The position numbers and the translations under genes are program-made. From NCBI RefSeq assembly GCF_000016185.1, contig NC_011420.2, positions 2,376,501 to 2,440,500 of the forward strand: a stretch of DNA of 64,000 nucleotides, given 5' to 3'. Origin of the DNA: Rhodospirillum centenum SW. GTDB lineage: Bacteria > Pseudomonadota > Alphaproteobacteria > Azospirillales > Azospirillaceae. Shown piece by piece: positions 54,741-63,875 of this stretch. Below the pieces are notes generated by a model that had not been told where the DNA came from, ran no database searches, and worked only from the letters and a program-made list of their open reading frames with translations. The first letter of the stretch is position 1, and the number at the start of each line of letters is the position of its first letter.

Positions 54741-55790
54741 ATGGCCGACTACGACGATCGCTACCGGAGCGACACCTACCGCCGCGACGAGGAGCGGTCC
54801 CGCCGCGGCGGCGACTATGGCGGCCGCGACTACGGGGGCCGGAACTATTCGGGCAGCAGCGGCCTGGGCGACCGCGACCCGCGGGACCATGACCGCGGCC
54901 GCCGCGACCTGGGCGACTACGGCCGCGCGATGCGCGACGACATGCGGACCTTCCGCGATGACCGGGGCAGCGGCGGCTACGGCGCCTGGGAGGACCGCGA
55001 CTACGGCCGGAACGAGGGCCGCGACGACCAGACCGGGCGCGGCTACGGCTCCCGCGACGACCGCATGCGGGACTACTACGGCGCCCGCGGCACCTATTCC
55101 GGACTTGAGGACCGGCGCGGCGGCTATGGCGAGCGCTACGGCCGCGAGTCCGGCGGCTACAACTACGCGGGCGGCCGCAGCGACTCCTACGGCGAGGGCG
55201 GGCGCGGCTGGCGCGGCGGTGCCGCGGAGGACCGCGGCTTCTTCTCCCGCGCGGGTGACGAGATCGCTTCCTGGTTCGGCAGCGACGAGGCCGAGCGCCG
55301 CCGCGAGCGCGACGCCCATGCCGGGGACGAGGGCGCCCAGCACCATCGCGGCCGCGGCCCGCGCAACTATACCCGCTCGGACAGCCGCATCGTGGAGGAC
55401 GTCAACGACCGGCTGACCGACGATTTCCGGCTGGACGCCTCGGACATCGACGTCAGCGCGGAGAACGGCGAGGTCACCCTGTCCGGCCATGTCAACAGCC
55501 GCCAGGACAAGCGCCGGGCGGAGGATCTGGCCGAGTCCGTCTCAGGCGTGCGCCATGTGCAGAACAACCTGCGCGTCCGCGACCGCAGTTCCTGGGCGGA
55601 GGGGATGACCACCTCCGGCGGGCGGGTCGGCTCGGCGGACGCGGCGACCACCCCCGGCAGCAGGACGGGCAGCAGCGCGGCGGGAACCGGCACGGCGGGC
55701 AGCAGCGGCACGACCGCAACCGGCACGACCGGCAGCGGCGTGGGCGCCGGCGGCTCGGGCGGGCTCGGCAGCACCTCGACGACGCGCTGA
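54741..55790 (+). CDS. BON domain protein with Arg/Asp/Gly/Tyr-rich disordered N-terminus
   Basis: This 349-residue protein has three parts. Residues 1-220 are rich in Arg, Asp, Gly and Tyr, with repeated RDYGGRDYGGRNY-like units, and should be disordered. A BON domain follows (IVEDVNDRLTDDFRLDASDI, then ENGEVTLSGHVNSRQDKRRA and SGVRHVQNNLRV). The last 60 residues are Gly/Ser/Thr-rich. BON domains bind membranes or bridge protein and lipid in stress proteins such as OsmY. There is no signal peptide, so it may be cytoplasmic. GGGAG precedes the ATG at 54741. Confidence 0.88.
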   Translation: MADYDDRYRSDTYRRDEERSRRGGDYGGRDYGGRNYSGSSGLGDRDPRDHDRGRRDLGDYGRAMRDDMRTFRDDRGSGGYGAWEDRDYGRNEGRDDQTGRGYGSRDDRMRDYYGARGTYSGLEDRRGGYGERYGRESGGYNYAGGRSDSYGEGGRGWRGGAAEDRGFFSRAGDEIASWFGSDEAERRRERDAHAGDEGAQHHRGRGPRNYTRSDSRIVEDVNDRLTDDFRLDASDIDVSAENGEVTLSGHVNSRQDKRRAEDLAESVSGVRHVQNNLRVRDRSSWAEGMTTSGGRVGSADAATTPGSRTGSSAAGTGTAGSSGTTATGTTGSGVGAGGSGGLGSTSTTR

Positions 55791-55894
55791 CCCCCGGCAC
55801 GGCCCCGGCGGGAGGGAGAGTGCCGGTCTTCACGGCCCCTTAACGGCTGCGGGGGTGGGATGGGACCCAGCCCGTCCCCCAGCCCGTCCCCGCA

Positions 55895-56521
55895 GTGGAT
55901 GCCCCGGCCGTGCATTCCCCCCGCCCTGCCCGCCCCGCCGACCAGCCCCTGCCACCGGAGGCGGGCCGGCGCGGCCTCGTGCCGGAGGCCCATGTCACCT
56001 TCCTGCGGGCGGTGACGAACGACAGCGTCTGCGCCCTGCTGGCCGCCTGCCAGACGCTGATGGGCGAAGGGGTGGAGCACATCCACCTGGGCATCGGCAG
56101 CGGCGGCGGCGGCATCGTCGCCGGGCTCGCGGCGTTCAACCAGCTCCGCGGCCTGCCGCTGCGTTTCACCACCTACAATCTGGGCAGCGTGGACAGCGTG
56201 GCGATCCTGCCCTTCCTGCTGGGCCGGGAGCGGGTGGCCGATCCCTGGTCCACCTTCCTGTTCCACGGGGTGAGCTGGGCCTTCGCCGCGAACGGCGAGG
56301 TGGCGCCCTCGCAGGTGGCCGACGCGCACGCCTGCATCGCCAGCCACGAGCGGGTGCTGTCCGGCATCACCGCCGCCTGCACCGGCCTGCCGCTGGAGGA
56401 TGTCCGGCGGATGCGCGCCGCCTCCACCATCGTCGCGGCGGAGGAGGCGGTCGCGCTCGGCATCGCCAGCCGGACCGGCGGCTTCACGGTGCCGCGCGGC
56501 GGCCGCTGGTGGGTGGTCTGA
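55895..56521 (+). CDS. ClpP-like (crotonase-fold) serine protease homologue
   Basis: The protein has 208 residues from GTG 55895. VTFLRAVTNDSVCALLAACQ, HIHLGIGSGGGGIVAGLAAF and NLGSVDSVAILPFLLG correspond to the ClpP core, with Ser in SVDSVA as nucleophile candidate; FLFHGV supplies His. STIVAAEEAVALGIAS matches the ClpP C-terminal helix. It lacks the usual ClpP length and glycine-rich motifs, so it belongs to a divergent branch. No Clp ATPase is next to it. The gpsA gene converges on it with no gap. Confidence 0.72.
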   Translation: MDAPAVHSPRPARPADQPLPPEAGRRGLVPEAHVTFLRAVTNDSVCALLAACQTLMGEGVEHIHLGIGSGGGGIVAGLAAFNQLRGLPLRFTTYNLGSVDSVAILPFLLGRERVADPWSTFLFHGVSWAFAANGEVAPSQVADAHACIASHERVLSGITAACTGLPLEDVRRMRAASTIVAAEEAVALGIASRTGGFTVPRGGRWWVV

Positions 56522-56522
56522 C

Positions 56523-57515
56523 TCAGACCCCCTCGGCCCTGAACGGGCGGGTCAGCAGCGCCTCGATCACCGAGTCGAGGTCGGCGCCGTGGTTCAGGAT
56601 GGCGTCCACCGCCTGGCAGATGGGCATGTCCACGCCGCGCTGGACCGCCAGTTCCACCACGGCGCGGGCGGTATAGACGCCTTCCGCCACGCTGCGGCGC
56701 TCGCCCAGCACCTCGGCCAGCCGGCGGCCCTGGCCCAGGGCGGCGCCCAGGCTCATGTTGCGCGACTGCAGGGACGAGCAGGTGAGCGTCAGGTCGCCCA
56801 GGCCGGACAGGCCCATCAGCGTCTCCGCCCGCGCGCCCAGCGCCAGCCCCAGCCGCGCGATCTCCGCCAGCCCGCGGGTGATCAGGGCGGCGCGGGCATT
56901 GTCGCCCAGCCGGCGGCCCTCGACGACGCCGCAGGCGATGGCCAGCACGTTCTTCACGGCGCCGCCGACCTGCGCACCGACCAGATCGTCCGACAGGTAG
57001 GGCCGCAGGCTGCGGCCGCCCAGCGCGTCCACCAGGGCGCGGCCGACCGCGGCGTCGGCACAGGCCAGCGTCACCGCGGTGGGCAGCCCGGCCGCCACCT
57101 CCGCCGCGAAAGTCGGGCCGGAGAGCACGGCCAGCGGGTTGTCCGGCAGTTCGGCCTGCGCCGCGTCCGTCATCAGGCAGCCGGTGTCCAGCTCGATGCC
57201 CTTGGCGCAGATCACCACCGGCACGGTGCCGTCCAGCACCGGCGCCAGGGCGCGGCAGGCGGCACGCAGATGCTGCGCCGGCGTCACCAGCAGCAGCGCG
57301 TCCGCGGCCGCGGCCTCCTCCAGGTCGCCGGTCGCACGGATCGCCGGGTCCAGCGCCACGCCGGGCAGGAAGGGCCTGTTCTCGTGGCTGGCGTTGACGC
57401 CCTCCACCACCTCGGGCTCGCGCGCCCAGAGCACGACCTCGCGCCCGGCCCGGCCGGCCGCCATGGCCAGCGCCGTGCCCCACGCCCCCGCCCCGATCAC
57501 TCCGATCCGCTGCAT
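56523..57515 (-). CDS. gpsA: Glycerol-3-phosphate dehydrogenase [NAD(P)+]
   Basis: The 330-residue cytoplasmic enzyme makes glycerol 3-phosphate for phospholipids. It starts MQRIGVIGAGAWGTALAMAA, a dinucleotide-binding loop, and continues with ICAKGIELDTGCLMTD, LSGPTFAAEVAAGLPTAV and the catalytic-Lys region VGGAVKNVLAIACGVVEGRR. The ATG at 57515 is the conserved start; the longer frame to 57572 is not conserved. tsaD lies upstream on the same strand, a pairing known in many proteobacteria. Confidence 0.97.
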   Translation of the reverse strand: MQRIGVIGAGAWGTALAMAAGRAGREVVLWAREPEVVEGVNASHENRPFLPGVALDPAIRATGDLEEAAAADALLLVTPAQHLRAACRALAPVLDGTVPVVICAKGIELDTGCLMTDAAQAELPDNPLAVLSGPTFAAEVAAGLPTAVTLACADAAVGRALVDALGGRSLRPYLSDDLVGAQVGGAVKNVLAIACGVVEGRRLGDNARAALITRGLAEIARLGLALGARAETLMGLSGLGDLTLTCSSLQSRNMSLGAALGQGRRLAEVLGERRSVAEGVYTARAVVELAVQRGVDMPICQAVDAILNHGADLDSVIEALLTRPFRAEGV

Positions 57516-57621
57516 GCCTCGCATCCCCTTGCTTTCGGCCCCACGCTTAGCGCGGAGGCCGAGAACGCGCAACGAAGTGCGGCAAGGCGCGCCTCACCAA
57601 GCCGCGCATGCGCCGGGCGTA

Positions 57622-58701
57622 CTACGCCTTCGCCCCGGCGAACGGCGCCTTCGCCGCGGTCGGGTCCAGCGGCCAGCGCGGCCGCGGCGCGAAGTCCAGC
57701 GGGTCGGTCAGGCCCAGGCGCAGCCGCTCCACCCCGGCCCAGGCGATCATGGCCGCGTTGTCCGTGCAGAGCCCCAGCGGCGGCGCCACGAAGTCCAGCC
57801 CGGTGTCGGCCGCCAGCGCCGACAGCCGCGCCCGCAGATAGCGGTTGGCCGCCACGCCGCCGGCCACCACCAGCGCCCTGCCGTCCGGATGCAGGGCGCG
57901 GAAGCGGCCGATGGCGCGGCCGCAGCGGTCCACCAGACTGTCGCCGACGGCGCGGTGGAAGGCGGCGGCGAGGTCGGCCACGTCCTCGGGCGCAGGCGCG
58001 CCGCCCAGCGTCTCCGCATGGCGGCGCACCGCCGTCTTCAGGCCGGAGAAGCTGAAGTCGCAGTCCGGCCGCCCCTTCATCGGCACCGGCAGATCGAACC
58101 GGCCGGGGTCGCGCGCGGCCTGCGCCGCCTTTTCCATCAGCGGGCCGCCGGGATAGCCCAGGCCCAGCAGCTTGGCCGACTTGTCGAACGCCTCGCCCAC
58201 CGCGTCGTCTATGGTGGTGCCCAGCCGGCGGTAGCGCCCCACCCCCTCCACCGCCAGCAACTGGCAGTGCCCGCCGCTGACCAGCAGCAGCAGATAGGGA
58301 AACGCCACGCCGTCCGTCAGCCGCGCCGTCAGCGCGTGGCCCTCCAGATGGTTGACGGCGATGAAGGGCAGGCCGCGCACCGCGCAGATCGCCTTCGCCG
58401 TCATCACCCCGACCATCACCCCGCCGATCAGGCCGGGACCGGCCGTGGCGGCGACACCGTCCAGCCCGTCCAGCCCGACGCCCGACTGGTCCAGGGCGCG
58501 GCGGACCAGCCCGTCGAGATGGTGCAGGTGCGCCCGCGCCGCGATCTCCGGCACGACGCCGCCGTAAGGGGCGTGGTCGTCGAGCTGCGACAGAACGACG
58601 CTGGACAGGATGGTGCCGTCACCGGCCACGACGGCGGCGGCGGTTTCATCGCAGCTCGTCTCTATGCCGAGCACGACGGGGCTTTGCGGAACGGTGGTCA
58701 T
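57622..58701 (-). CDS. tsaD: tRNA N6-threonylcarbamoyladenosine transferase TsaD
   Basis: The 359-residue protein catalyses the last step of the universal t6A37 modification in ANN-decoding tRNAs. It begins [16 protein letters not shown]; metal-binding His residues are in [12 protein letters not shown]; the sugar/phosphate site is [15 protein letters not shown]; and [13 protein letters not shown] and [15 protein letters not shown] complete the ASKHA fold. Length is normal. It is divergent from hemC with 80 bp between them, so the two promoters share that gap. Confidence 0.97.
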   Translation of the reverse strand: MTTVPQSPVVLGIETSCDETAAAVVAGDGTILSSVVLSQLDDHAPYGGVVPEIAARAHLHHLDGLVRRALDQSGVGLDGLDGVAATAGPGLIGGVMVGVMTAKAICAVRGLPFIAVNHLEGHALTARLTDGVAFPYLLLLVSGGHCQLLAVEGVGRYRRLGTTIDDAVGEAFDKSAKLLGLGYPGGPLMEKAAQAARDPGRFDLPVPMKGRPDCDFSFSGLKTAVRRHAETLGGAPAPEDVADLAAAFHRAVGDSLVDRCGRAIGRFRALHPDGRALVVAGGVAANRYLRARLSALAADTGLDFVAPPLGLCTDNAAMIAWAGVERLRLGLTDPLDFAPRPRWPLDPTAAKAPFAGAKA

Positions 58702-58781
58702 GGCCGCGGAACCTAGTGCCGCGACACTTCGACGGCAAGGGAGGCTTCCCAGCGGACGCGAACGGCGATATTGAGAGCGCC

Positions 58782-59753
58782 ATGAAACAGCCCCTCCGCA
58801 TCGGGACGCGCGGCAGCCCCTTGGCGCTGGCGCAGGCCCACGAGACCCGCCGCCGTCTGGCCGAAGCCCACCCGCATCTGGCCGAGCCGGATGCGATCGA
58901 GATCGTGGTCATCAAGACCACGGGCGACCGCATCCTGGACCGGACCCTGATGGAAGCAGGGGGCAAGGGCCTGTTCACCAAGGAGATCGAGGAGGCCCTG
59001 CAGGCCGAGACGATCGACCTGGCGGTCCATTCCATGAAGGACGTGCCGACCTGGCGCCAGACCGGGCTCCAGCTCACGGCCATGCTCCCGCGTGAGGATC
59101 CGCGCGACGCCTGGTTCTGCCGTCATGGCTGCGGCCTGGACGAGCTGCCGGCCGGTGCGGTCGTCGGCACCGCCAGCCTGCGCCGGCAGGCCCAGATCCT
59201 GGCCCGCCGGCCGGACCTGAAGGTCGTGCCCTTCCGCGGCAACGTGCAGACCCGCATGACCAAGCTGGCCGAGGGGCAGGTGGACGCCACCCTGCTGGCG
59301 CTGGCCGGCCTGCGCCGGCTGGGGCTGGTCGAGCACATGACCGCGGCGATCGAGACCGACGTGATGCTGCCCGCCGTGGCGCAGGGCGCCATCGGCATCG
59401 AGACGCGGGCGGCCGACGATGTGACCAACGCCCTGGTCGCGGCGCTGAACCATGCCGAGACGATGACCCGGGTGACGGCCGAACGCGGCGTGCTGGCCAC
59501 GCTGGACGGCTCCTGCCGCACCCCGATCGCGGCGCTGGCGGAGCTGCCGGGCGACGGCAGCCTGACGCTGTCCGCCCTGGTCATCCGGCCGAACGGCCAG
59601 GAGTTCTACCGGACCGAGCGGCGCGGCGATCCGGACGACGCGGAGGCCATGGGCATCGACGCCGGCCAGGAGCTGAAGGCGAAGCTGCCGCCGGACTTCT
59701 TTGCGGTGTCGGGCGCCATCGAGGGGCCGGCCGGCCCCGGCTCGGCGATCTGA
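58782..59753 (+). CDS. hemC: Hydroxymethylbilane synthase
   Basis: The 323-residue enzyme polymerises four porphobilinogen units. [20 protein letters not shown] and [10 protein letters not shown] are conserved, as is the dipyrromethane-carrying Cys in [12 protein letters not shown]. The start is the ATG at 58782, which matches homologues. It opens the operon hemC-hemD-mic60-hemY, in which hemD follows after 14 bp. Confidence 0.97.
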   Translation: MKQPLRIGTRGSPLALAQAHETRRRLAEAHPHLAEPDAIEIVVIKTTGDRILDRTLMEAGGKGLFTKEIEEALQAETIDLAVHSMKDVPTWRQTGLQLTAMLPREDPRDAWFCRHGCGLDELPAGAVVGTASLRRQAQILARRPDLKVVPFRGNVQTRMTKLAEGQVDATLLALAGLRRLGLVEHMTAAIETDVMLPAVAQGAIGIETRAADDVTNALVAALNHAETMTRVTAERGVLATLDGSCRTPIAALAELPGDGSLTLSALVIRPNGQEFYRTERRGDPDDAEAMGIDAGQELKAKLPPDFFAVSGAIEGPAGPGSAI

Positions 59754-59767
59754 CAGGGGGACGCGGC

Positions 59768-60490
59768 GTGACCGGAATCCTGGTCACCCGCCCGCAGCCC
59801 GAGGCCGACCAGACGGCGGCCGATCTGGCTGCGCGCGGCTTCACCACCCTGACCGTGCCGTTGCTGGAGGTGCGCCTGCTGCCCGGCCCCGCGCTGGAGC
59901 TTGCGGGCGTGCAGGCGCTGCTGCTGACCAGCATCAACGGGGTACGCGCAACGCTGGCGCGCACCGACCGGCGCGACCTGCCCGTTCTGGCGGTCGGCCG
60001 CCGCACCGGGGACGAGGCAAGGGCCGCCGGATTCGCGGATGTGCGCGAGGCGGAGGGCGATGCCGTCCACCTTGCCGCCCTGATCCGGCGGGAGGTCGAT
60101 CCCGCCGCCGGGCGGCTGCTGCATGTCAGCGGAGTCGACCTGGCCGCCGATCTGGCCGAGCTGCTGGGACCGCACGGCTACACCGTGGACCGCATCGTCG
60201 GCTATGAGGCCGTGGCGGCGGAACACCTCTCCCCGGAGGTGGTTTCCGCGCTGCGACAGGCCGACATTAGCATCGCGTTGTTTTTCTCTCCCCGCACTGC
60301 ACGCACGTTTGTTAGGCTGGCTACCGCGGCAGGCTTAGCCGACCGGTGTGCCGGTATGTCTGCCTTTTGTCTCAGTCCTGCCGTCGCGTCCGCGGCGGCG
60401 GGTTTGCCCTGGCAGGCCGTACGCGTCGCGGAGCGGCCCGCCGCCGGGGCGCTGCTCGATCTGCTGCCCCCGGCCGGTGCGGCTGGCTGA
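59768..60490 (+). CDS. hemD: Uroporphyrinogen-III synthase
   Basis: The 240-residue protein begins at GTG 59768 with MTGILVTRPQPEADQTAADL, the normal HemD start, and continues with LLLTSINGVRATL and ISIALFFSPRTARTFVRLAT, the latter a conserved active-site strand and loop. It cyclises hydroxymethylbilane. The codons in about 60263-60385 (TTA, AGG, TCT, GTT, TTT) are rare in the rest of the window, although the protein is normal there. It is followed by mic60 after 60 bp. Confidence 0.93.
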   Translation: MTGILVTRPQPEADQTAADLAARGFTTLTVPLLEVRLLPGPALELAGVQALLLTSINGVRATLARTDRRDLPVLAVGRRTGDEARAAGFADVREAEGDAVHLAALIRREVDPAAGRLLHVSGVDLAADLAELLGPHGYTVDRIVGYEAVAAEHLSPEVVSALRQADISIALFFSPRTARTFVRLATAAGLADRCAGMSAFCLSPAVASAAAGLPWQAVRVAERPAAGALLDLLPPAGAAG

Positions 60491-60550
60491 GACCGCCCCT
60501 GCGGGCCCGGCCTGTCGCGCAAGCCGGATCAGAGCCCGAAGGAAGGACCG

Positions 60551-62443
60551 ATGGCCAGCCCGGCATCCGATCACTACCCCAGCCCGGAAGAGGGTTACGA
60601 CGCGGCCCGGTCCCGGGCCACGGATTCCATCATCGAATGGTTCGGCGGCGTCCGCTCAGCGGCAGCCAAGCTGGGCATCCCCGCCGCGATCGTGCAGGGC
60701 TGGCGCAAGCGCGGCCAGATCCCCGAGTCGCGGCGCGACGACCTGATGTCCGCTGCCGCCGCCTACGGCATCCCGCTGACGACGGAGGATCTGGACCGGG
60801 CCGTGGGCACCGCCCCGGAGGAGCCGGCGGACCTCGATCCCCTGGACGGCGAGTCCGGCTACGGTGAGTCCGGCTATGGCGAGTCGGGCCGGGGCGGATC
60901 GGACTACGGTGCGTCCAGCTACGCCACCGACGGGACGCGCGACAGCGACGGGTACGGCCGCGCCGAGTCGGCAACGGAACCGGAAACCCCGCCCGTGACC
61001 GCCACCCCCTATCCCGAGTCGCCCCAGCCGGAGGTACGGCGGGGCGGCGGCGGGTTCGTCAGCACGCTGGCGCTGCTGCTGGCCCTGGGGTCGGCGGGCG
61101 TCGTCGGCGCCCAGCTCTACCAGCCGGACCTGCTGAAGTATCTGCCGGGCCTGCCCGCCGCGGCGCCGACGGTGGACCCGCTGGCCGAGACGCGGGCCAG
61201 CGTCGCCGCGCTCCAGGAGGAGAACCGGGCGCTGCGCCGCCGCATCGAGTCGCTGACGGCCGACCTGCGCGCCGTGGCCGACCGGCCACCGCCCGCGCCC
61301 CCGGCCCCGCCGGCCCCCACGGTCGATCCGGCCAAGGTCGAGGCGCAGTTCGCCGAGCTGCGCGAGCGGGTGCAGATGCTGGTCACCGCCCTGGAGCAGG
61401 CGGCCGCGGCCCCGGCCGAGGGCGGGGGGCTGTCCCAGGCCGCGTTGCAGCCGCTGCGCACGGATGTCGAGACCCTGGCCGGCCGCGTCGAGGCGCTGGA
61501 GTCGGCCCCGCCCCCCACCCCCGGCGCCGATCCGGCCGCCGTGGAGGATCTGGCCGGTCGCCTGGAGAAGGCGGAAACCGCGCTGGCCGAGGTGCAGGGG
61601 GCGCTGGGTGAGGCGCAGGCGGCCGGCGGCGAGACCGTTGCCCTGCGGGAGCAGGTGGACGCCCTGGCCCGGCAGATGGCGGACCTGTCCGCCGCCGGCG
61701 ACACCTCCGCCCTGCGCGAGGAGCTGGAGGCGCTGGGCCAGCAGGTGACCGGGCTGTCGGGCACGGTGCAGGAACTGGCCGCGAAGCCGGAACCGACCCT
61801 GCCGGAACCGGAACCGCTGCCGCAGGAACTGGTGGACCTGCCGGGCCGGGTGGACGAGCTGGCGACGACGCTGGCCTCCATCCAGACCCTGGCCTCCGGC
61901 GAGGCGGTGAAGGGCGGCGACGCCCTGGTGCTGGTCGCCGCGCAGTTGCAGTCCGCCCTCGCCTCGGGCCGCCCCTATGCCCGCGAACTGGCGACGGCGC
62001 GGGCCATCTCGCCCGATGGCGCCGGCCTGGACGAGCTGTTCGACACGCTGGAGGCCCGCGCGGCCCAGGGCCTGCCGGCCTTCGCCGCGCTGCACGAATC
62101 GTTCCGCCGGCTGGCGCCGGAGGTGATCCGCGCCGACCGCACCCGCACGGATGCGGACTGGCTGGACCTCACGCTGGGCCGGCTGAATTCGATCGTCACC
62201 GTCCGCCGCGCCTCCGGCGACATCGCCGGCGCCGACGGGGCCTCGATCGTGGCACGGGCCGAAGAGGCGCTGAACCAGGGCAACCTGACCCTCGCGGTCA
62301 AGGAGCTGGACGCGCTGACCGGACCCGCGGCCCAGACCCTGCAACCCTGGATGGCCGACGCACGCAGCCGTGTGGCCGCGGAGAAGGCCGCCCAGGCCCT
62401 GACCGACGCGGCCGTCACCCGGATCGGTGAGGGCGGCCAATGA
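60551..62443 (+). CDS. Mic60/mitofilin-like inner-membrane protein with N-terminal HTH
   Basis: The 630-residue protein has one membrane helix (about residues 167-188, TLALLLALGSAGVVGAQLY), a long coiled coil, and a C-terminal mitofilin-like domain (GLPAFAALHESFRRLAPEVI and AEEALNQGNLTLAVKELDAL). Alphaproteobacterial Mic60 homologues sit in the heme operon and shape intracytoplasmic membranes, which fits here. Residues about 25-75 (FGGVRSAAAKLGIPAAIVQG, WRKRGQIPESRRDDL) look like a helix-turn-helix, which I do not recall in Mic60. AAGGAAGGA precedes the ATG. The name follows from the domain and place. Confidence 0.85.
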   Translation: MASPASDHYPSPEEGYDAARSRATDSIIEWFGGVRSAAAKLGIPAAIVQGWRKRGQIPESRRDDLMSAAAAYGIPLTTEDLDRAVGTAPEEPADLDPLDGESGYGESGYGESGRGGSDYGASSYATDGTRDSDGYGRAESATEPETPPVTATPYPESPQPEVRRGGGGFVSTLALLLALGSAGVVGAQLYQPDLLKYLPGLPAAAPTVDPLAETRASVAALQEENRALRRRIESLTADLRAVADRPPPAPPAPPAPTVDPAKVEAQFAELRERVQMLVTALEQAAAAPAEGGGLSQAALQPLRTDVETLAGRVEALESAPPPTPGADPAAVEDLAGRLEKAETALAEVQGALGEAQAAGGETVALREQVDALARQMADLSAAGDTSALREELEALGQQVTGLSGTVQELAAKPEPTLPEPEPLPQELVDLPGRVDELATTLASIQTLASGEAVKGGDALVLVAAQLQSALASGRPYARELATARAISPDGAGLDELFDTLEARAAQGLPAFAALHESFRRLAPEVIRADRTRTDADWLDLTLGRLNSIVTVRRASGDIAGADGASIVARAEEALNQGNLTLAVKELDALTGPAAQTLQPWMADARSRVAAEKAAQALTDAAVTRIGEGGQ

Positions 62444-63858
62444 GACGCGCGGTCTTCTTCTTCATCAAGATCGGCCTGCTGATCGCGCTGGCGATCTGGC
62501 TGGCGCGCAATCCCGGCAGCGTCTCCATCCAGTTCCAGGACTGGATGGTGGACATGCCCTTCTGGGCCATGCTGCTGGCGCTGGCGGTGATCATCGTCGC
62601 CTCGGTCGTGCTGTACCGGGTGTTCAGCTTCGTCGTGGGCGGCCCCGCCGCCTTCGCCCGCAGCCGGCAGGCGGCGAAGCGGGAGCGCGGCTACCACGCC
62701 CTGACCCAGGGCATGGTGGCGGTGGCCGCCGGCGACCGCGAGGCCGCCAGCCGCTTCGCCCGCAAGGCCGACACGCTGCTGAACGAGCCGCCGCTGACGC
62801 TGCTGCTGTCGGCGCAGGCGGCCCAGCTCGCCGGCGACGACATGGCGGCGCGCAAGTACTTCCAGTCCATGCTGCAACGCCCGGAGACGGAGTTCCTGGG
62901 CCTGCGCGGGCTGCTGACCCAGGCGCTGAAGGGCGGCGACCGGACGGAGGCGCTGAAGCTGGCCCGCCGCGCCGCGGAGATCCAGCCCAAGGCGCAGTGG
63001 CCGGTGCTGGCCCTGATGGAGCTGGAGGCGAAGGAAGGCCACTGGAAGCAGGCCGAGGAGGCGCTGGACCGCGCCACCGCGACCAAGGCCCTGCCGCAGG
63101 AGACCCTGCGCCGCCACCGCGTCGCCCTGCTGGTGGAGCGCGCCCGCACCGCCGTGGCCGAGGGCCGCAGCAAGGACGCGCTGGCCCTGGCGCAGCGCGC
63201 CAACGAGCAGATGCCGTCGCACGTTCCGGCGGCCGTGCTGGTGGCGACGCTGCGGGCCCAGGCGGGCAACCGCAAGGCCGCCACCCGCGCCATCGAGGAG
63301 GCGTGGAAGATCGCCCCGCACCCCGAACTGGCCGAGGCCTGGGGCCGGATCGAGGCGATCTTCCGTCCCGGCATCGACCCGGCCTCGCTGGTGAAGCGGT
63401 ACGAGGCGCTGGTGGCGCTGGACCCGCGCGCCGCGGCCGCCTATGTCGCCCTGGGCGAGGCCTGCCTGCGGGCCGATCTGCGCGATCAGGCACGCACCCA
63501 TCTGGAGAAGGCCTGGACCCTGGCCCCGACGCAGCACGTCTTCCGCCTGCTGACGGAGCTGGCCCGGCACGAGGACGGCGACGGCGAAGCGATGCGGGAG
63601 TGGCTGGAGCGCAGCGCCGGCCTGCACCCCGATCCCGACCCGGTCTGGGTCTGCTCCGCCTGCGGCACGCCGGCCGCCGGCTGGAGCGCGGTCTGCCCGT
63701 CCTGCCGGGGCTTCGACACGATGGAGTGGCGGGCCGCGAAGCCTGCCCTGCGGCTGGCCGACACCGCCCCGGCGGCGATCCTGCCCGCCGCCTCCCGCCC
63801 CGCCCCCGCCACCACCACGCCCGACACCCCGGCCGCGGGCTTGGCACCGGAGGGGTGA
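62440..63858 (+). CDS. hemY: HemY-like TPR protein with C-terminal zinc ribbon
   Basis: The 472-residue protein overlaps mic60 by ATGA. Two membrane segments near residues 4-21 and 42-67 are the HemY N-terminal domain, followed by TPR-type helices (AAGDREAASRFARKADTLLN, VAEGRSKDALALAQRANEQM). Near residues 402-427 is VCSACG and CPSCRGF, a four-cysteine zinc ribbon like that of LapB. HemY is linked to late porphyrin synthesis, but its reaction is not defined. The ending is Pro/Ala-rich. Confidence 0.93.
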   Translation: MRRAVFFFIKIGLLIALAIWLARNPGSVSIQFQDWMVDMPFWAMLLALAVIIVASVVLYRVFSFVVGGPAAFARSRQAAKRERGYHALTQGMVAVAAGDREAASRFARKADTLLNEPPLTLLLSAQAAQLAGDDMAARKYFQSMLQRPETEFLGLRGLLTQALKGGDRTEALKLARRAAEIQPKAQWPVLALMELEAKEGHWKQAEEALDRATATKALPQETLRRHRVALLVERARTAVAEGRSKDALALAQRANEQMPSHVPAAVLVATLRAQAGNRKAATRAIEEAWKIAPHPELAEAWGRIEAIFRPGIDPASLVKRYEALVALDPRAAAAYVALGEACLRADLRDQARTHLEKAWTLAPTQHVFRLLTELARHEDGDGEAMREWLERSAGLHPDPDPVWVCSACGTPAAGWSAVCPSCRGFDTMEWRAAKPALRLADTAPAAILPAASRPAPATTTPDTPAAGLAPEG

Positions 63859-63875
63859 GCCGTTAAGCAGGGTCC

